Positions 1-8,233 of a stretch of 57,747 nt of DNA are shown in pieces. The notes under the pieces were generated by a model. It was not told where the DNA came from and ran no database searches. It saw only the letters and a list, made by a program, of their open reading frames with translations. The first letter of the stretch is position 1. Each line of letters opens with the position of its first letter. Source of the stretch: Clostridia bacterium (lineage in GTDB: Bacteria > Bacillota > Clostridia > Christensenellales > Aristaeellaceae); NCBI GenBank assembly GCA_024404245.1, contig JAKSQH010000004.1:1-57747 (forward strand), in the 5' to 3' direction. Made by a program: the position numbers and the translations under genes.

Positions 1-143
1 TTTCCAATATCATCCGTCAACAGGGTTTGGTTCCCCATACCGGCACAACCCAACCGGGGATATTCAAAGGCTTTGTCACTCAATCCGCGAAACATGATGT
101 GATAGAGGCCTGCTTCGGACTTCGCTCTGGCTGCTCTCGGCAT
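1..143 (-). CDS. REP-associated tyrosine transposase-like protein, N-terminal part (runs off window)
   Basis: The minus frame from the ATG at 141-143 stays open for 47 codons to the window edge. It begins MPRAARAKSEAGLYHIMFRG, close to the N-terminus of the Y1/IS200-like RAYT transposases, which usually start MPRxxRxxSxxGIYHxMxRG. In that family the HUH and catalytic Tyr motifs come later, so they would lie outside the window. After residue 20 the match to the family becomes poor, so this could be a diverged, recombined or decayed copy. It lies 37 bp downstream of three tiny same-strand ORFs. There is only a weak ribosome site. A dispersed repeat elsewhere in the window makes the RAYT reading more attractive, but that link is inference. 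Confidence 0.45.
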   Translation of the reverse strand, partial: MPRAARAKSEAGLYHIMFRGLSDKAFEYPRLGCAGMGNQTLLTDDIG

Positions 144-180
144 ACGGTTGTTCACTTCGTTTGCTTTACTGATAATGCCA

Positions 181-399
181 TCATATCAAAAACATACGAG
201 GATAGCAAGACAGCAGAACCGTCCCTTTGTCTTCCGCTTCCGCGCTGTTCTCAACACGCAGATGCTGACACTCACTGCACCTCGTCAGCAGCTCCCGCTT
301 CACCGTAATCGAGCGCTTGTCCTCTTTTCCTGCCTCTATCAGTATCGCGCGCTCCGCTTTCCTCAAGTCCATATCCTCACGCTTCCCTTCCGTACCCAT
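181..399 (-). CDS. small hypothetical protein with CxxC pair
   Basis: Unrecognised 72-residue frame, third of three tiny tandem minus-strand ORFs. It has a charged N-terminal half and a Cys-x-x-Cys (CSEC) near residue 42, possibly a small metal site. No ribosome site precedes the first ATG (397-399). The in-frame ATG at 369-371 has GTGAGG just upstream and may be the real start, which would give 62 residues. The gap to the preceding ORF is 9 bp, consistent with translational coupling. It may be a real accessory gene or chance. Confidence 0.3.
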   Translation of the reverse strand: MGTEGKREDMDLRKAERAILIEAGKEDKRSITVKRELLTRCSECQHLRVENSAEAEDKGTVLLSCYPRMFLI

Positions 400-408
400 C
401 CGCGCGTG

Positions 409-591
409 TCATTCGCTCACGTTCAGCCCGTTCATCCACTCCGCTTGGTCGTTCATTACCTCTTCAATCGCACGCGCCCGTTCATCTTCGTCCTCCATCT
501 CAGCCGCGTCACGCATCCGCTCAGAAAACTCATTCAGCATCCGCACATTCTCTTCAGATCTCCTCTTCGCGTCTTCCTTGATCTCGTTCAT
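409..591 (-). CDS. small acidic helical hypothetical protein
   Basis: Unrecognised 60-residue protein, almost entirely charged (Glu, Asp, Arg, Lys) with no Pro and one Gly, so it should be one long helix or coiled coil. The ATG at 589-591 is preceded by GAGG at suitable spacing. It sits between two other tiny ORFs on the same strand with gaps of 18 and 9 bp. It resembles small accessory proteins of mobile elements, but no family is assigned. Confidence 0.4.
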   Translation of the reverse strand: MNEIKEDAKRRSEENVRMLNEFSERMRDAAEMEDEDERARAIEEVMNDQAEWMNGLNVSE

Positions 592-609
592 GCTTTCCTC
601 AAACTGAGC

Positions 610-798
610 TTATATCTCTTCCGGATTCCATGCCGCCGCGAACGCTTCCTGCGCGTTCCTTTCCGCTTCCTTTCGCGCGTCCGCCAGCTTCACACACGTT
701 ACCGTAATGAACCATATGATAAACGCAAGCGATATCACGCCGGCCGCAATCAGAACCCCAAGTCCCACTTTTCCCCTTTTCGTCACAGCACTCAACAC
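610..798 (-). CDS. small single-pass membrane protein
   Basis: Unrecognised protein of about 62 residues: a basic N-terminus, one membrane helix (about residues 12-34) and a charged helical C-terminal tail rich in Ala, Glu and Arg. The first start is GTG at 796-798 with a weak ribosome site. A later GTG preceded by GGGG would give a shorter protein starting just before the membrane helix. It is the first gene of the tiny-ORF group and lies beside an 11-bp inverted repeat at 821-857. Confidence 0.4.
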   Translation of the reverse strand: MLSAVTKRGKVGLGVLIAAGVISLAFIIWFITVTCVKLADARKEAERNAQEAFAAAWNPEEI

Positions 799-820
799 CC
801 TTTTTTGTTTTTTCGCGATT

Positions 821-857
821 TTTTAATTACACTTTTTGCGAAATGATGTAATTAAAA
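821..857. promoter_or_regulatory. 11-bp inverted repeat, candidate operator
   Basis: TTTTAATTACA (821-831) and its exact complement TGTAATTAAAA (847-857) are separated by 15 bp. The repeat lies between the XRE regulator and the tiny-ORF group that starts at 798. It could be an operator for that group or, since it is downstream of the regulator gene, a weak terminator. Confidence 0.4.
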
Positions 858-869
858 CTGGGCGGGTGG

Positions 870-1175
870 TTACTCCATGTCCTTAATCCTCGGTCTTCCC
901 CTCCTCTTCGGGTTCGTGGGAATGTCAATTTCCACATAGTACTCCTCAACCTCGGCAAACTGCTCCTCTGTGCCGTCCGTCTTCTTCCTCAGCACAAGGT
1001 CATACCCGAGCGCGTCAACCATCTCATAAAAAACAGAAAGCTGTATGTCCCTGTCGCTCTTGTTGTTCAGTCGAGCCCACATCGTCGCCTGCGTAACGCC
1101 TAATTTGTTCGCAAGCTGCACGTTCACTATTCCCTTTTTTTCCATTAACAACTTGATAATTTCGTTGCCTCTCAT
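870..1175 (-). CDS. XRE-family regulator with AT-hook-like tail
   Basis: Small DNA-binding protein of about 101 residues. The N-terminal 65 residues form a Cro/CI-type helix-turn-helix (IIKLLMEKKGIVNVQLANKL, then GVTQATMWARL as recognition helix). The C-terminus has KRRGRPR, an AT-hook core for minor-groove binding. The start at 1173-1175 was chosen because GGGGAG precedes it; an upstream ATG at 1203-1205 would add ten residues. Its promoter carries a near-perfect palindrome, so autoregulation is likely. It may also control the tiny ORFs downstream. Confidence 0.75.
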   Translation of the reverse strand: MRGNEIIKLLMEKKGIVNVQLANKLGVTQATMWARLNNKSDRDIQLSVFYEMVDALGYDLVLRKKTDGTEEQFAEVEEYYVEIDIPTNPKRRGRPRIKDME

Positions 1176-1211
1176 GTCCCGTTGTCTCCCCAATGTTTTT
1201 GTCATGCCTAT

Positions 1212-1240
1212 TTTATCATGTATACACGATTTTTTGTCAA
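1212..1240 (-). promoter_or_regulatory. promoter with overlapping palindromic operator
   Basis: On the minus strand TTGACA (1235-1240), a 17-bp spacer and GATAAA (1212-1217) form a good sigma-A promoter for the XRE gene. The spacer contains ATCATGTATACACGAT (1215-1230), a 16-bp palindrome with one mismatched pair and TGTATACA at its centre. Its position between -35 and -10 suits a repressor. Confidence 0.6.
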
Positions 1241-1478
1241 TCATATTTTTGATGTTTCTTGTTTTTGGGGTGGTTGAGGGGTGACGAGGCCTGCAGGTCC
1301 TGTTCGCGCGTCCCCGCGAGGCCGGTTCGGCGCCAGCGACACGGTACCGGCAGACCGTTTATATATATTGTTCCTGTTTTCATATACAAACATGAAAAAC
1401 GTTTGTCTGATATGCTTCCCGAACGTACAAAATATGGTATACTGAGCATGAATATCCGGATACGGGAGGAAAAGAGAT

Positions 1479-2255
1479 ATGGCATTTCTGCAGGTTCAGT
1501 TTTTTTCCGCTTCATTGAATGTGGCTTCAACGGTTAATGTGATTCTGCCGGAAGCCCTACAGGGAATCGGCGTAAGGGAAGGCGCGCGGCAGGAGGATCC
1601 GGATGTGCTGTATCTGCTGCACGGATACAGCGACGATCATTCCATCTGGATGCGCAGGACATCGGTTGAGCGCTACGCCGCGGGGCATAATCTGGCGGTG
1701 ATCATGCCGGCTGTGAACCACAGCTTCTACTGCAACGAGGCATACGGTGAAAAGTACTGGGATTATGTAAGCGAGGAGCTTCCCGCGGTCATGCACCGGT
1801 TTTTCCGGCTAACGGATGATCCGAAGAGAACATATGTCGCGGGGCTGAGCATGGGCGGATACGGCGCGATGCGTCTGGCGCTGACATATCCGGAGCGTTT
1901 CGGTGCCGCGGCCAGTTTCAGCGGCGCGGTCGATATTGCGGATGAGGTCCGTTATCTGACAGAGGAACGCAGGGAAAACTGGCGGCGTGTGCTCGGCGAC
2001 CTCAACACGGTAGAAAAAACCGAAGTGGATACCATGTATCTGGCCGAAAAGAACGCGGACGCGCCTGAAAAACCGGATCTGTATGTCGCCTGCGGGACGG
2101 CGGACTTCCTGTATCCGCAGCATCAGCGGTTCATTCCGCAGCTGGAGAAAAACGGCTGGAATGTGAAGCACTATGAGAAACCGGATGCTGTGCACGAGTG
2201 GGGCTTCTGGGATGAGCAGATCCGTACCTTTATCGACTTTATCTATGGCAGGTAA
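1479..2255 (+). CDS. alpha/beta-hydrolase esterase (putative esterase / EstA type)
   Basis: Cytoplasmic 258-residue carboxylesterase of the S-formylglutathione hydrolase / tributyrin esterase group, likely cleaving short acyl esters. The nucleophile elbow GLSMGG places Ser124. Asp209 (CGTADF) and His239 (AVHEWGFW) complete the triad, and HGYSDD near residue 49 fits the oxyanion-hole loop. GGGAGG precedes the ATG. No signal peptide is visible. A -10-like TATACT lies at 1438-1443 without a clear -35. It overlaps the following NUDIX region and is probably co-transcribed. The exact substrate cannot be read from the sequence. Confidence 0.85.
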   Translation: MAFLQVQFFSASLNVASTVNVILPEALQGIGVREGARQEDPDVLYLLHGYSDDHSIWMRRTSVERYAAGHNLAVIMPAVNHSFYCNEAYGEKYWDYVSEELPAVMHRFFRLTDDPKRTYVAGLSMGGYGAMRLALTYPERFGAAASFSGAVDIADEVRYLTEERRENWRRVLGDLNTVEKTEVDTMYLAEKNADAPEKPDLYVACGTADFLYPQHQRFIPQLEKNGWNVKHYEKPDAVHEWGFWDEQIRTFIDFIYGR

Positions 2256-2262
2256 GAACAGC

Positions 2263-2649
2263 ATGAAAACGGTACGTGTGGTTGCCGCGGTGATCCGTAA
2301 CGGCAACAGGATTTTCGCGACACAGCGCGGTTACGGGGAATACAAGGACGGATGGGAGTTTCCCGGCGGCAAGATAGAAAACGGGGAAACGCCACGCGAG
2401 GCCCTGAAGCGTGAGATTATGGAGGAACTGGATACCGGGATCGATGTGCTTGAACTGATCGGTACGGTTGAATATGATTATCCGTCATTTCATTTGTCCA
2501 TGGACTGCTTTATGGCGGAAGCGGTCAGCGGAAGCCTGACGCTCAAGGAAGCGGAGGATGCCAGATGGCTGACAAAGGATGAGCTGGACAGTGTGGACTG
2601 GCTGCCGGCGGACCTGACGCTGATTGCGAAACTGAAGGAACTGATGTGA
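2263..2649 (+). CDS. NUDIX hydrolase, MutT-like
   Basis: A 128-residue pyrophosphohydrolase, probably acting on (oxidised or non-canonical) nucleoside triphosphates. The NUDIX box spans residues 36-60: GGKIENGE, then REIMEEL, with the usual Gly of the box end replaced by Asp-Thr-Gly, a variation I believe is tolerated in MutT-like proteins. The start MKTVRVVAAV fits the family; an ATG at 2245 inside the esterase end is an alternative. It lies 7 bp after the esterase stop. Confidence 0.85.
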   Translation: MKTVRVVAAVIRNGNRIFATQRGYGEYKDGWEFPGGKIENGETPREALKREIMEELDTGIDVLELIGTVEYDYPSFHLSMDCFMAEAVSGSLTLKEAEDARWLTKDELDSVDWLPADLTLIAKLKELM

Positions 2650-2680
2650 GCCGGACATGACTGCCGGAAGGAGAAAATGA

Positions 2681-3868
2681 ATGTATATCAGACTGCTGGA
2701 AAATACCGAAAAATACGAAGCCGGCAAGATCGCGGCATTCTGCTTTCATGCTCGTGTATCGGATGAGGAAGCCGAAAGAAAAAAGACGGAGTACCTGAAT
2801 AACCGGGATGAGCAGTGGGGTGCCTTTACGGATGACGGCGCGCTGATGGGCAGCATCATCAATAACCATTTCACAGCGCGCCTTTGCGGGCAGAATGTGA
2901 TATGCGGCGGAATCGGCGCCGTTTCCACTCTTCCGGAATACCGCTGCCGCGGCGCGATCCGCGGCATTTTCGGTGAGCTGTTGAAGGCGGCGCGGGAACG
3001 CGGAGAAGTCATTTCGCTGCTGTACCCTTTCAGCCATGAATTTTACCGCAAGTTCGGATATGAGAGCGCGGTGACCGGCACATGCTATGAAACGGAACCG
3101 GCGGTTCTGAAGCGGTTTATGTTTGACGGTCAGGCAAAAATGTGGCAGCCGGGGGAGCCTGTAACGCCGTTTACAGAGTTGTATAACCAATGGGCGGATC
3201 AGTGGCACCTGGCTTTCCGCCGTACAGATGAGCAGATGAACGGGCAGCAGATGGACAGAAAACCTCTGCGTGACAGGCGGTTTTGCTGGTTGCTGAAGCC
3301 GAAAGACGGAGATAAACCGTTCGCGTATGTGATCGCTGACGATATCTATCATGATCCGGCGGCGATTATGAATGTGAATGAGGCCGCGTGGACGAACGCG
3401 GAAGGCTTCCGTGCGGTTCTCGGTTTTCTGGGGCGTTTCGGTGCCGATTACGGCACGATCCGATTTACAAATATGCCCACAGGTATAGATCTGGCGGCAC
3501 TCAGCGGAAACGCGTACGGCGTGCGCACCATACCCAACCGGTCACATATGCTGCGTGTGATGAACACGGAGGCCTTGCTGCGGATTATGTGCCGGGAGAG
3601 AGGCTCGGCGTTCACAATCATGGTGAACGGCGACAGTCAGATCGCGGAAAATAACGGTACCTTCCGTGTAAACGGAAACGATGTGACAGTCGCCGAAGAC
3701 GCGGAACCGGATATGATATGCGATATCCGCGCGCTGGCGCGCATGGCCTGCGGGGACGCGGAGATGACGGAGATTCTGCTGCGGCCGGATGTCAGGGTGA
3801 ACGGCGATATTTCGGAAATACAGAAGGTCTTCTTCAGACGCAGTGTCTATATCGGAGATCATTTCTGA
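2681..3868 (+). CDS. Eis-like GNAT N-acetyltransferase
   Basis: A 395-residue protein with the Eis layout: an N-terminal GNAT domain, a second GNAT-like region, and a C-terminal sterol-carrier-like domain (from about residue 290). The acetyl-CoA loop is visible as STLPEYRCRGAIRGIF near residue 90, followed by the FYRKFGYE motif. Eis proteins acetylate amines such as aminoglycosides or peptide lysines; the substrate here is unknown. GGAAGGAG precedes the ATG. It sits between NUDIX and uracil-DNA glycosylase genes, a general maintenance context. Confidence 0.85.
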   Translation: MYIRLLENTEKYEAGKIAAFCFHARVSDEEAERKKTEYLNNRDEQWGAFTDDGALMGSIINNHFTARLCGQNVICGGIGAVSTLPEYRCRGAIRGIFGELLKAARERGEVISLLYPFSHEFYRKFGYESAVTGTCYETEPAVLKRFMFDGQAKMWQPGEPVTPFTELYNQWADQWHLAFRRTDEQMNGQQMDRKPLRDRRFCWLLKPKDGDKPFAYVIADDIYHDPAAIMNVNEAAWTNAEGFRAVLGFLGRFGADYGTIRFTNMPTGIDLAALSGNAYGVRTIPNRSHMLRVMNTEALLRIMCRERGSAFTIMVNGDSQIAENNGTFRVNGNDVTVAEDAEPDMICDIRALARMACGDAEMTEILLRPDVRVNGDISEIQKVFFRRSVYIGDHF

Positions 3869-3884
3869 CATACGGAGGCATATG

Positions 3885-4481
3885 ATGGCGGAAATCAACT
3901 GGGAGATATTTGACCGTCAGGTGCAGGAGTGCCGTATGTGTCCGCTGTACGCGGGCGCGACGAACAAGGTACCCGGACAGGGTGACAGGCAATCGCCGCT
4001 GATGCTGATCGGCGAGGGACCGGGACAGGTGGAGGACGAACAGGGACTCGCGTTTGTGGGCCCTGCCGGACAGCTGCTGACAAAAATGCTCGCGGCTGTC
4101 GGCCTTCCGCGCGAACGGGTATATATCTGCAATATCGTGAAGTGCCGTCCGCCGCAGAACCGTGTACCGGAGCCGGCGGAAGCGGATGCCTGCAAGCTTC
4201 ATCTGCGGATACAGACCGCGCTGATCCGTCCGAAAGTGATTCTGCTTCTGGGTTCCACCGCGGCGAAGAACACACTGGATCCGGAATTCCGGATCACGCG
4301 TCAGCGCGGACAGTGGTTTGAGCGCAAGGGAGTGTGGATGATGGCGACCTATCATCCGTCGGCGCTGCTGCGGGACGCGTCCAAAAAGAGGGAAGCGTGG
4401 GAGGATATGCAGAAGTTGCGCGATAAACTGAAGGAACTCGGGCTGTATGAGGATCTGCCGGGATACGGGCGCGATAAGTAA
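3885..4481 (+). CDS. uracil-DNA glycosylase, family 4 (iron-sulfur)
   Basis: A 198-residue family 4 UDG that removes uracil from DNA. Motif A is GEGPGQVEDEQG (residues 43-54) and motif B is YHPSALLR with His157. The four cluster cysteines are Cys16, Cys19, Cys87 and Cys103, spaced as in 4Fe-4S UDGs. GGAGG at 3874-3878 favours the second of two adjacent ATGs (3885). It follows the Eis-like gene by 16 bp and is probably in the same transcript. Confidence 0.9.
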   Translation: MAEINWEIFDRQVQECRMCPLYAGATNKVPGQGDRQSPLMLIGEGPGQVEDEQGLAFVGPAGQLLTKMLAAVGLPRERVYICNIVKCRPPQNRVPEPAEADACKLHLRIQTALIRPKVILLLGSTAAKNTLDPEFRITRQRGQWFERKGVWMMATYHPSALLRDASKKREAWEDMQKLRDKLKELGLYEDLPGYGRDK

Positions 4482-4489
4482 ACAGGTTT

Positions 4490-4526
4490 CGGCCTGCGGG
4501 CCGACTCGGTGGCTTTGCGATCGCCC
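4490..4526 (+). repeat. dispersed repeat copy A
   Basis: A 37-bp element matching copy B (4627-4663) at 35 of 37 positions. It contains the small hairpin core GCC-TGCG-GGC and ends in GCGATCG. It lies directly after the uracil-DNA glycosylase gene. Confidence 0.75.
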
Positions 4527-4566
4527 CCGAGACCCCTTCGCATGCTATCCCTCTTACCTTTGGGGT

Positions 4567-4663
4567 TTTGCGATCGTCCGGGAAAAAGGTGTAAAGGTGT
4601 AATAGATGTAGAAGGTGTAAGGGGATCAGCCTGCGGGCCGACCCGGTGGCTTTGCGATCGCCC
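4567..4663 (+). repeat. dispersed repeat copy B with GGTGTA array
   Basis: This stretch begins with GCGATCG, then short direct repeats (GGTGTAAAGGTGTAA and TGTAGAAGGTGTAAGG), then the 37-bp module at 4627-4663. The same order of parts recurs 49.5 kb away at 54169-54240. The 4482-4686 gap holds nothing else I can support. Confidence 0.75.
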
Positions 4664-4686
4664 ATTTTTTTCATCGGGAGCTGTGT

Positions 4687-6402
4687 ATGAAACTGATTCT
4701 GAAATATCTGCGGAAGCATCTGGGGATCTTTCTGATCTCAACCGCGTTTCTGACAATGGAGGCAGTGGCGGACCTGATGCAGCCGACATTCATGTCCAAG
4801 ATTGTGGATAACGGTATCCGGAACGCGGATACAGGGCTGATCCTGCTGTACGGGCTGATCATGCTCGCGATTGCCGCGGCCGGCGCTTTCTGCGCCGTGA
4901 TGCGGAACAGGTTTGCCAGCAGGACATCGCAGACCGTCGGCAATGAGGTGCGGCTGGATATGTACCGGCACGTTCAGACACTGTCGCTTGAGAATATCGA
5001 CAGGTTGCAGCCGGCTTCCATCATTACGCGCATGACGAATGACGTGACGCAGATACAGGACTTCATCGCCAGTATGATGCGCATGATGGTGAAGGCGCCG
5101 ATTACCGGGATCGGTGCCATTGTGCTGATTATCATTCAGACGCCGCGCCAGGCGCCGGTGATGGGGCTGATTCTCCTGATCGCGGCATTGCTGATCTGGT
5201 GCAATATCCGTATTGGCTATCCGAAATTCAATCTGGTGCAGAAGTGTCTGGACCGTCTGAACCGGACAAGCCGTGAGTTTCTGACCTCAATCCGCGTTGT
5301 GAAGGCTTTTTCTGCGGAGGATCAGGAACGTGAAAAGTTTTCCGACGCGTCGGAACAGCTGGCTGAAGCAAACAGAAAAGCACAGCAGATTATGGCTGTG
5401 TTCACACCGCTGATCAATCTGGTGGTCAACTTCGGCATCGTGCTGCTTCTGTGGGTTTCGCAGAACCAGGACGAGGCGCAGATCGGCCGCCTGATGGCGT
5501 CTGTCAACTATATGACACAGGTTATGTTCGCGGTGACAATGATCGCCAATGTGATGAACACCGCGGTGCGCGCGATGGCTTCCTCCGCGCGCATACAGGA
5601 AGTGCTGGATGAGCAGCCCGCGCAGAATCTGACGGAAAGCACGGAAAAACCGGAAATTCGCGGCGGAATCCGGTTGGAAAACATGAGCTTTACATATGCC
5701 GGCGCGTCACGGCCCGCGCTGAATGATCTCAGTTTTGAAATTGAAGCGGGAACGATGCTGGGCATTATCGGACCGACGGGCTCAGGCAAGACAACGCTTG
5801 TGAACCTGATACCGCGGTTCTATGACGCGACGGAGGGCAGAATACTGCTTGACGGGACGGATGTACGCAGGATTGATCCGGAGCATCTGCGCAGGTCCGT
5901 GGCGGTTGTATCGCAGAAGGCACTGCTGTTCAGCGGAACGATCCGCGACAACCTGAAATGGGGCCGCGCGGACGCGTCCGATGAGCAGATCCGCGAAGCG
6001 GCGCGCATCGCCTGCGCCGATGAATTCATCGAAAAATCGGAAAAGGGATACGATACACGGCTCGGGCAGGGAGGTGTGAACCTTTCCGGCGGGCAGAAAC
6101 AGCGGCTGTCCATCGCGAGAGCGTTGCTGTGCAATCCGCGCGTTCTGATTCTGGACGACTGTACGAGCGCGCTGGACGCGCAGACAGAAAGTAAAGTGCT
6201 GGATCATCTGACGCGTGAACGCGGCGGGATGACGGTGCTGCTGATCAGCCAGCGTATCTCCACCGTGATGCGGGCTGACCGGATCCTTTGCCTGGATGAC
6301 GGACGCGTACAGGGCTTCGGAACGCATGATGAACTGATGCGTGACTGCCGCGTATACCGGGAGATACGTCATTCACAGATCGGAGGCGGCGAAAATGAGT
6401 GA
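4687..6402 (+). CDS. heterodimeric ABC exporter subunit, degenerate-site half (TM287-like)
   Basis: A 571-residue half-transporter: six membrane helices (residues 10-300), then the nucleotide-binding domain. Walker A is GPTGSGKT (362-369) and the signature is LSGGQ (466-470). The Walker B end is LDD, with Asp491 where the catalytic Glu normally sits. The switch His is replaced by Gln522 (LISQRIS). Known heterodimeric exporters such as TM287/288 have exactly this kind of degenerate subunit. The next gene, overlapping by 8 bp, supplies the canonical half. Substrates of the family are drugs, lipids or peptides; which applies here is unknown. Confidence 0.9.
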   Translation: MKLILKYLRKHLGIFLISTAFLTMEAVADLMQPTFMSKIVDNGIRNADTGLILLYGLIMLAIAAAGAFCAVMRNRFASRTSQTVGNEVRLDMYRHVQTLSLENIDRLQPASIITRMTNDVTQIQDFIASMMRMMVKAPITGIGAIVLIIIQTPRQAPVMGLILLIAALLIWCNIRIGYPKFNLVQKCLDRLNRTSREFLTSIRVVKAFSAEDQEREKFSDASEQLAEANRKAQQIMAVFTPLINLVVNFGIVLLLWVSQNQDEAQIGRLMASVNYMTQVMFAVTMIANVMNTAVRAMASSARIQEVLDEQPAQNLTESTEKPEIRGGIRLENMSFTYAGASRPALNDLSFEIEAGTMLGIIGPTGSGKTTLVNLIPRFYDATEGRILLDGTDVRRIDPEHLRRSVAVVSQKALLFSGTIRDNLKWGRADASDEQIREAARIACADEFIEKSEKGYDTRLGQGGVNLSGGQKQRLSIARALLCNPRVLILDDCTSALDAQTESKVLDHLTRERGGMTVLLISQRISTVMRADRILCLDDGRVQGFGTHDELMRDCRVYREIRHSQIGGGENE

Positions 6403-8212
6403 CAGACAAAATGCTGTACCGCCGGCCAATATGACAGGAATTACCCGCGGGGGTCGCGGTGTTTTCGTAAAGCCCAAAGACTTCAGGGGCACGCTGCGCC
6501 GGCTGTGGGACCTGACCCGCGGCAAGCGGAACGGGCTCGGCTGGATCCTTCTGCTGTCCGCGCTCGCTTCGGCGGCGTCCATTCTGTCGCCGTATCTGTC
6601 CGGACGGGCGGTAACGGCAATCAAGGACGGTTCGCCGGTCAGGTTCCTGCTGATTATGCTGCTGCTTCTGTATTTCGCGGACTGGCTGGTGAAGCTGCTG
6701 CAGAAGCTGCTGATGGCAACCGTCGGCCAGCGTGTGATCCACCATATCCGAAATACGCTGTTTGACCGGATGATCCGGCTGCCTCTCGCGTTTTTTGACG
6801 GACATCGCCACGGGGAACTGATGAGCCGCCTGACAAACGATATTGACAATATCAGCACAACGATATCCAATTCGCTGACAATGCTGATGACATACGCGTT
6901 TACGATTGTCGGTATTCTGCTGATCATGCTTTTCCTGAGTCCGCTGCTGACGCTCGTGGCATGCGTGTCGATCGTTCTGATCGTGTTTTTGACGCGGTTT
7001 ATCACGAAGCGTACCAGAAAGATGTACGCTGAGCAGCAGAAGGATCTCGGTGTTCTTAACGCGCAGATCGAGGAAGGCATATCCGGCCTGAATGTTGTCA
7101 AGGCATTCTGCCATGAACAGGAAATGGAGAAAATCTTCACGGAAAAGAATGACCGGCTGACCGCGACCGCGATCAGGGCGCTGATTATGTCCGGCTATCT
7201 GATGCCCTTGATGAATGTGATCAACAACCTGAGCTACGCGGCGATCGCGGTGTTCAGCGGCGTGATGTATGTGAAGGGACAGATTGCCGATATCGGCCTG
7301 ATTACCAGCTTTTTGCTGTATGTGAGGCAGTTTACACGGCCGTTTGTGGAAATCGCGAATATCTACAACAGCTTCCAGACCGCGGTCGCCGGCGCGGAAC
7401 GCGTATTTGACATCATGGATCGCGAAACCGAGCCGGAGGACCGGCCGGATTCGCTGCCGTTTACCGATCCCGACGGCGCGGTGGAATTCAGACATGTGAG
7501 GTTCGGGTATACACCTGAGAAGGAAGTGCTGAAGGATATCTCCCTTACCGTGCCCGCGGGTACGCGGATGGCCATTGTCGGTTCCACCGGATCCGGAAAG
7601 ACGACGCTGATCAACCTGCTGACGCGGTTCTATGATGTGACGGGCGGTGAAATCCTGCTGGATGGGCATAATATTACGGACTACCGCATGCATGATTTGC
7701 GCGAGGCCTTCGGCGTGGTGCTGCAGGATACGAATCTTTTTGCCGCTACCGTGCTTGAGAATATCGCGTACGGTGATCCCGACGCGCCCCGTGAAAAGAT
7801 TGAGGAAGCCGCGCGGCTTGTAGGCGCGGACACGTTTATCCGGCGCCTTCCGCACGGATATGACACCGTGCTGGAGCAGGGCGGAGCGGAACTGTCCCAG
7901 GGAGAACGGCAGCTGCTGACGATTGCCCGGGCTGTTCTCGCGGATTCGCCCATTATGATTCTGGATGAAGCGACAAGCTCGGTTGACACGGTGACCGAAC
8001 AGAAGATCCATCACGCGATGCTGGAAATGTGTCGCGGACGGACATCATTCATCATCGCGCACCGGCTTTCCACAATCCGCGATTCGGATGAGATTGTTCT
8101 GCTGGAGGGCGGCAGGATCGCCGAGATGGGAACACATGACGAACTGATGGCGCTGGGCGGGCGGTATGCCGGGATGTATCTGACGCAGACCGGTGCCTGC
8201 GTGAGTGATTAA
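6395..8212 (+). CDS. heterodimeric ABC exporter subunit, catalytic half (TM288-like)
   Basis: A 605-residue partner of the preceding gene. GGAGG precedes the ATG at 6395, which lies inside the end of the first subunit. Six membrane helices are followed by Walker A GSTGSGKT (396-403), an LSQGE signature (500-504), Walker B LDEATS with catalytic Glu525, and the switch His556. The signature Gly is replaced by Gln (LSQGE rather than LSGGQ), a change common in this half. The pair should form one exporter with one hydrolysing and one mainly structural ATP site. Confidence 0.9.
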   Translation: MSDRQNAVPPANMTGITRGGRGVFVKPKDFRGTLRRLWDLTRGKRNGLGWILLLSALASAASILSPYLSGRAVTAIKDGSPVRFLLIMLLLLYFADWLVKLLQKLLMATVGQRVIHHIRNTLFDRMIRLPLAFFDGHRHGELMSRLTNDIDNISTTISNSLTMLMTYAFTIVGILLIMLFLSPLLTLVACVSIVLIVFLTRFITKRTRKMYAEQQKDLGVLNAQIEEGISGLNVVKAFCHEQEMEKIFTEKNDRLTATAIRALIMSGYLMPLMNVINNLSYAAIAVFSGVMYVKGQIADIGLITSFLLYVRQFTRPFVEIANIYNSFQTAVAGAERVFDIMDRETEPEDRPDSLPFTDPDGAVEFRHVRFGYTPEKEVLKDISLTVPAGTRMAIVGSTGSGKTTLINLLTRFYDVTGGEILLDGHNITDYRMHDLREAFGVVLQDTNLFAATVLENIAYGDPDAPREKIEEAARLVGADTFIRRLPHGYDTVLEQGGAELSQGERQLLTIARAVLADSPIMILDEATSSVDTVTEQKIHHAMLEMCRGRTSFIIAHRLSTIRDSDEIVLLEGGRIAEMGTHDELMALGGRYAGMYLTQTGACVSD

Positions 8213-8233
8213 CTGCATGACGGGGTGATACGC

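Noticed and set aside
148-846. Plus-strand open frame of 232 codons over the tiny-ORF region
   Set aside because: Composition (Arg, His, Pro, Phe rich) is typical of an antisense shadow, and the minus strand has better starts.
6245-8014. 589-codon minus frame opposite the ABC exporter
   Set aside because: Antisense shadow of a clear transporter; Gln/His/Arg-rich with no family features.
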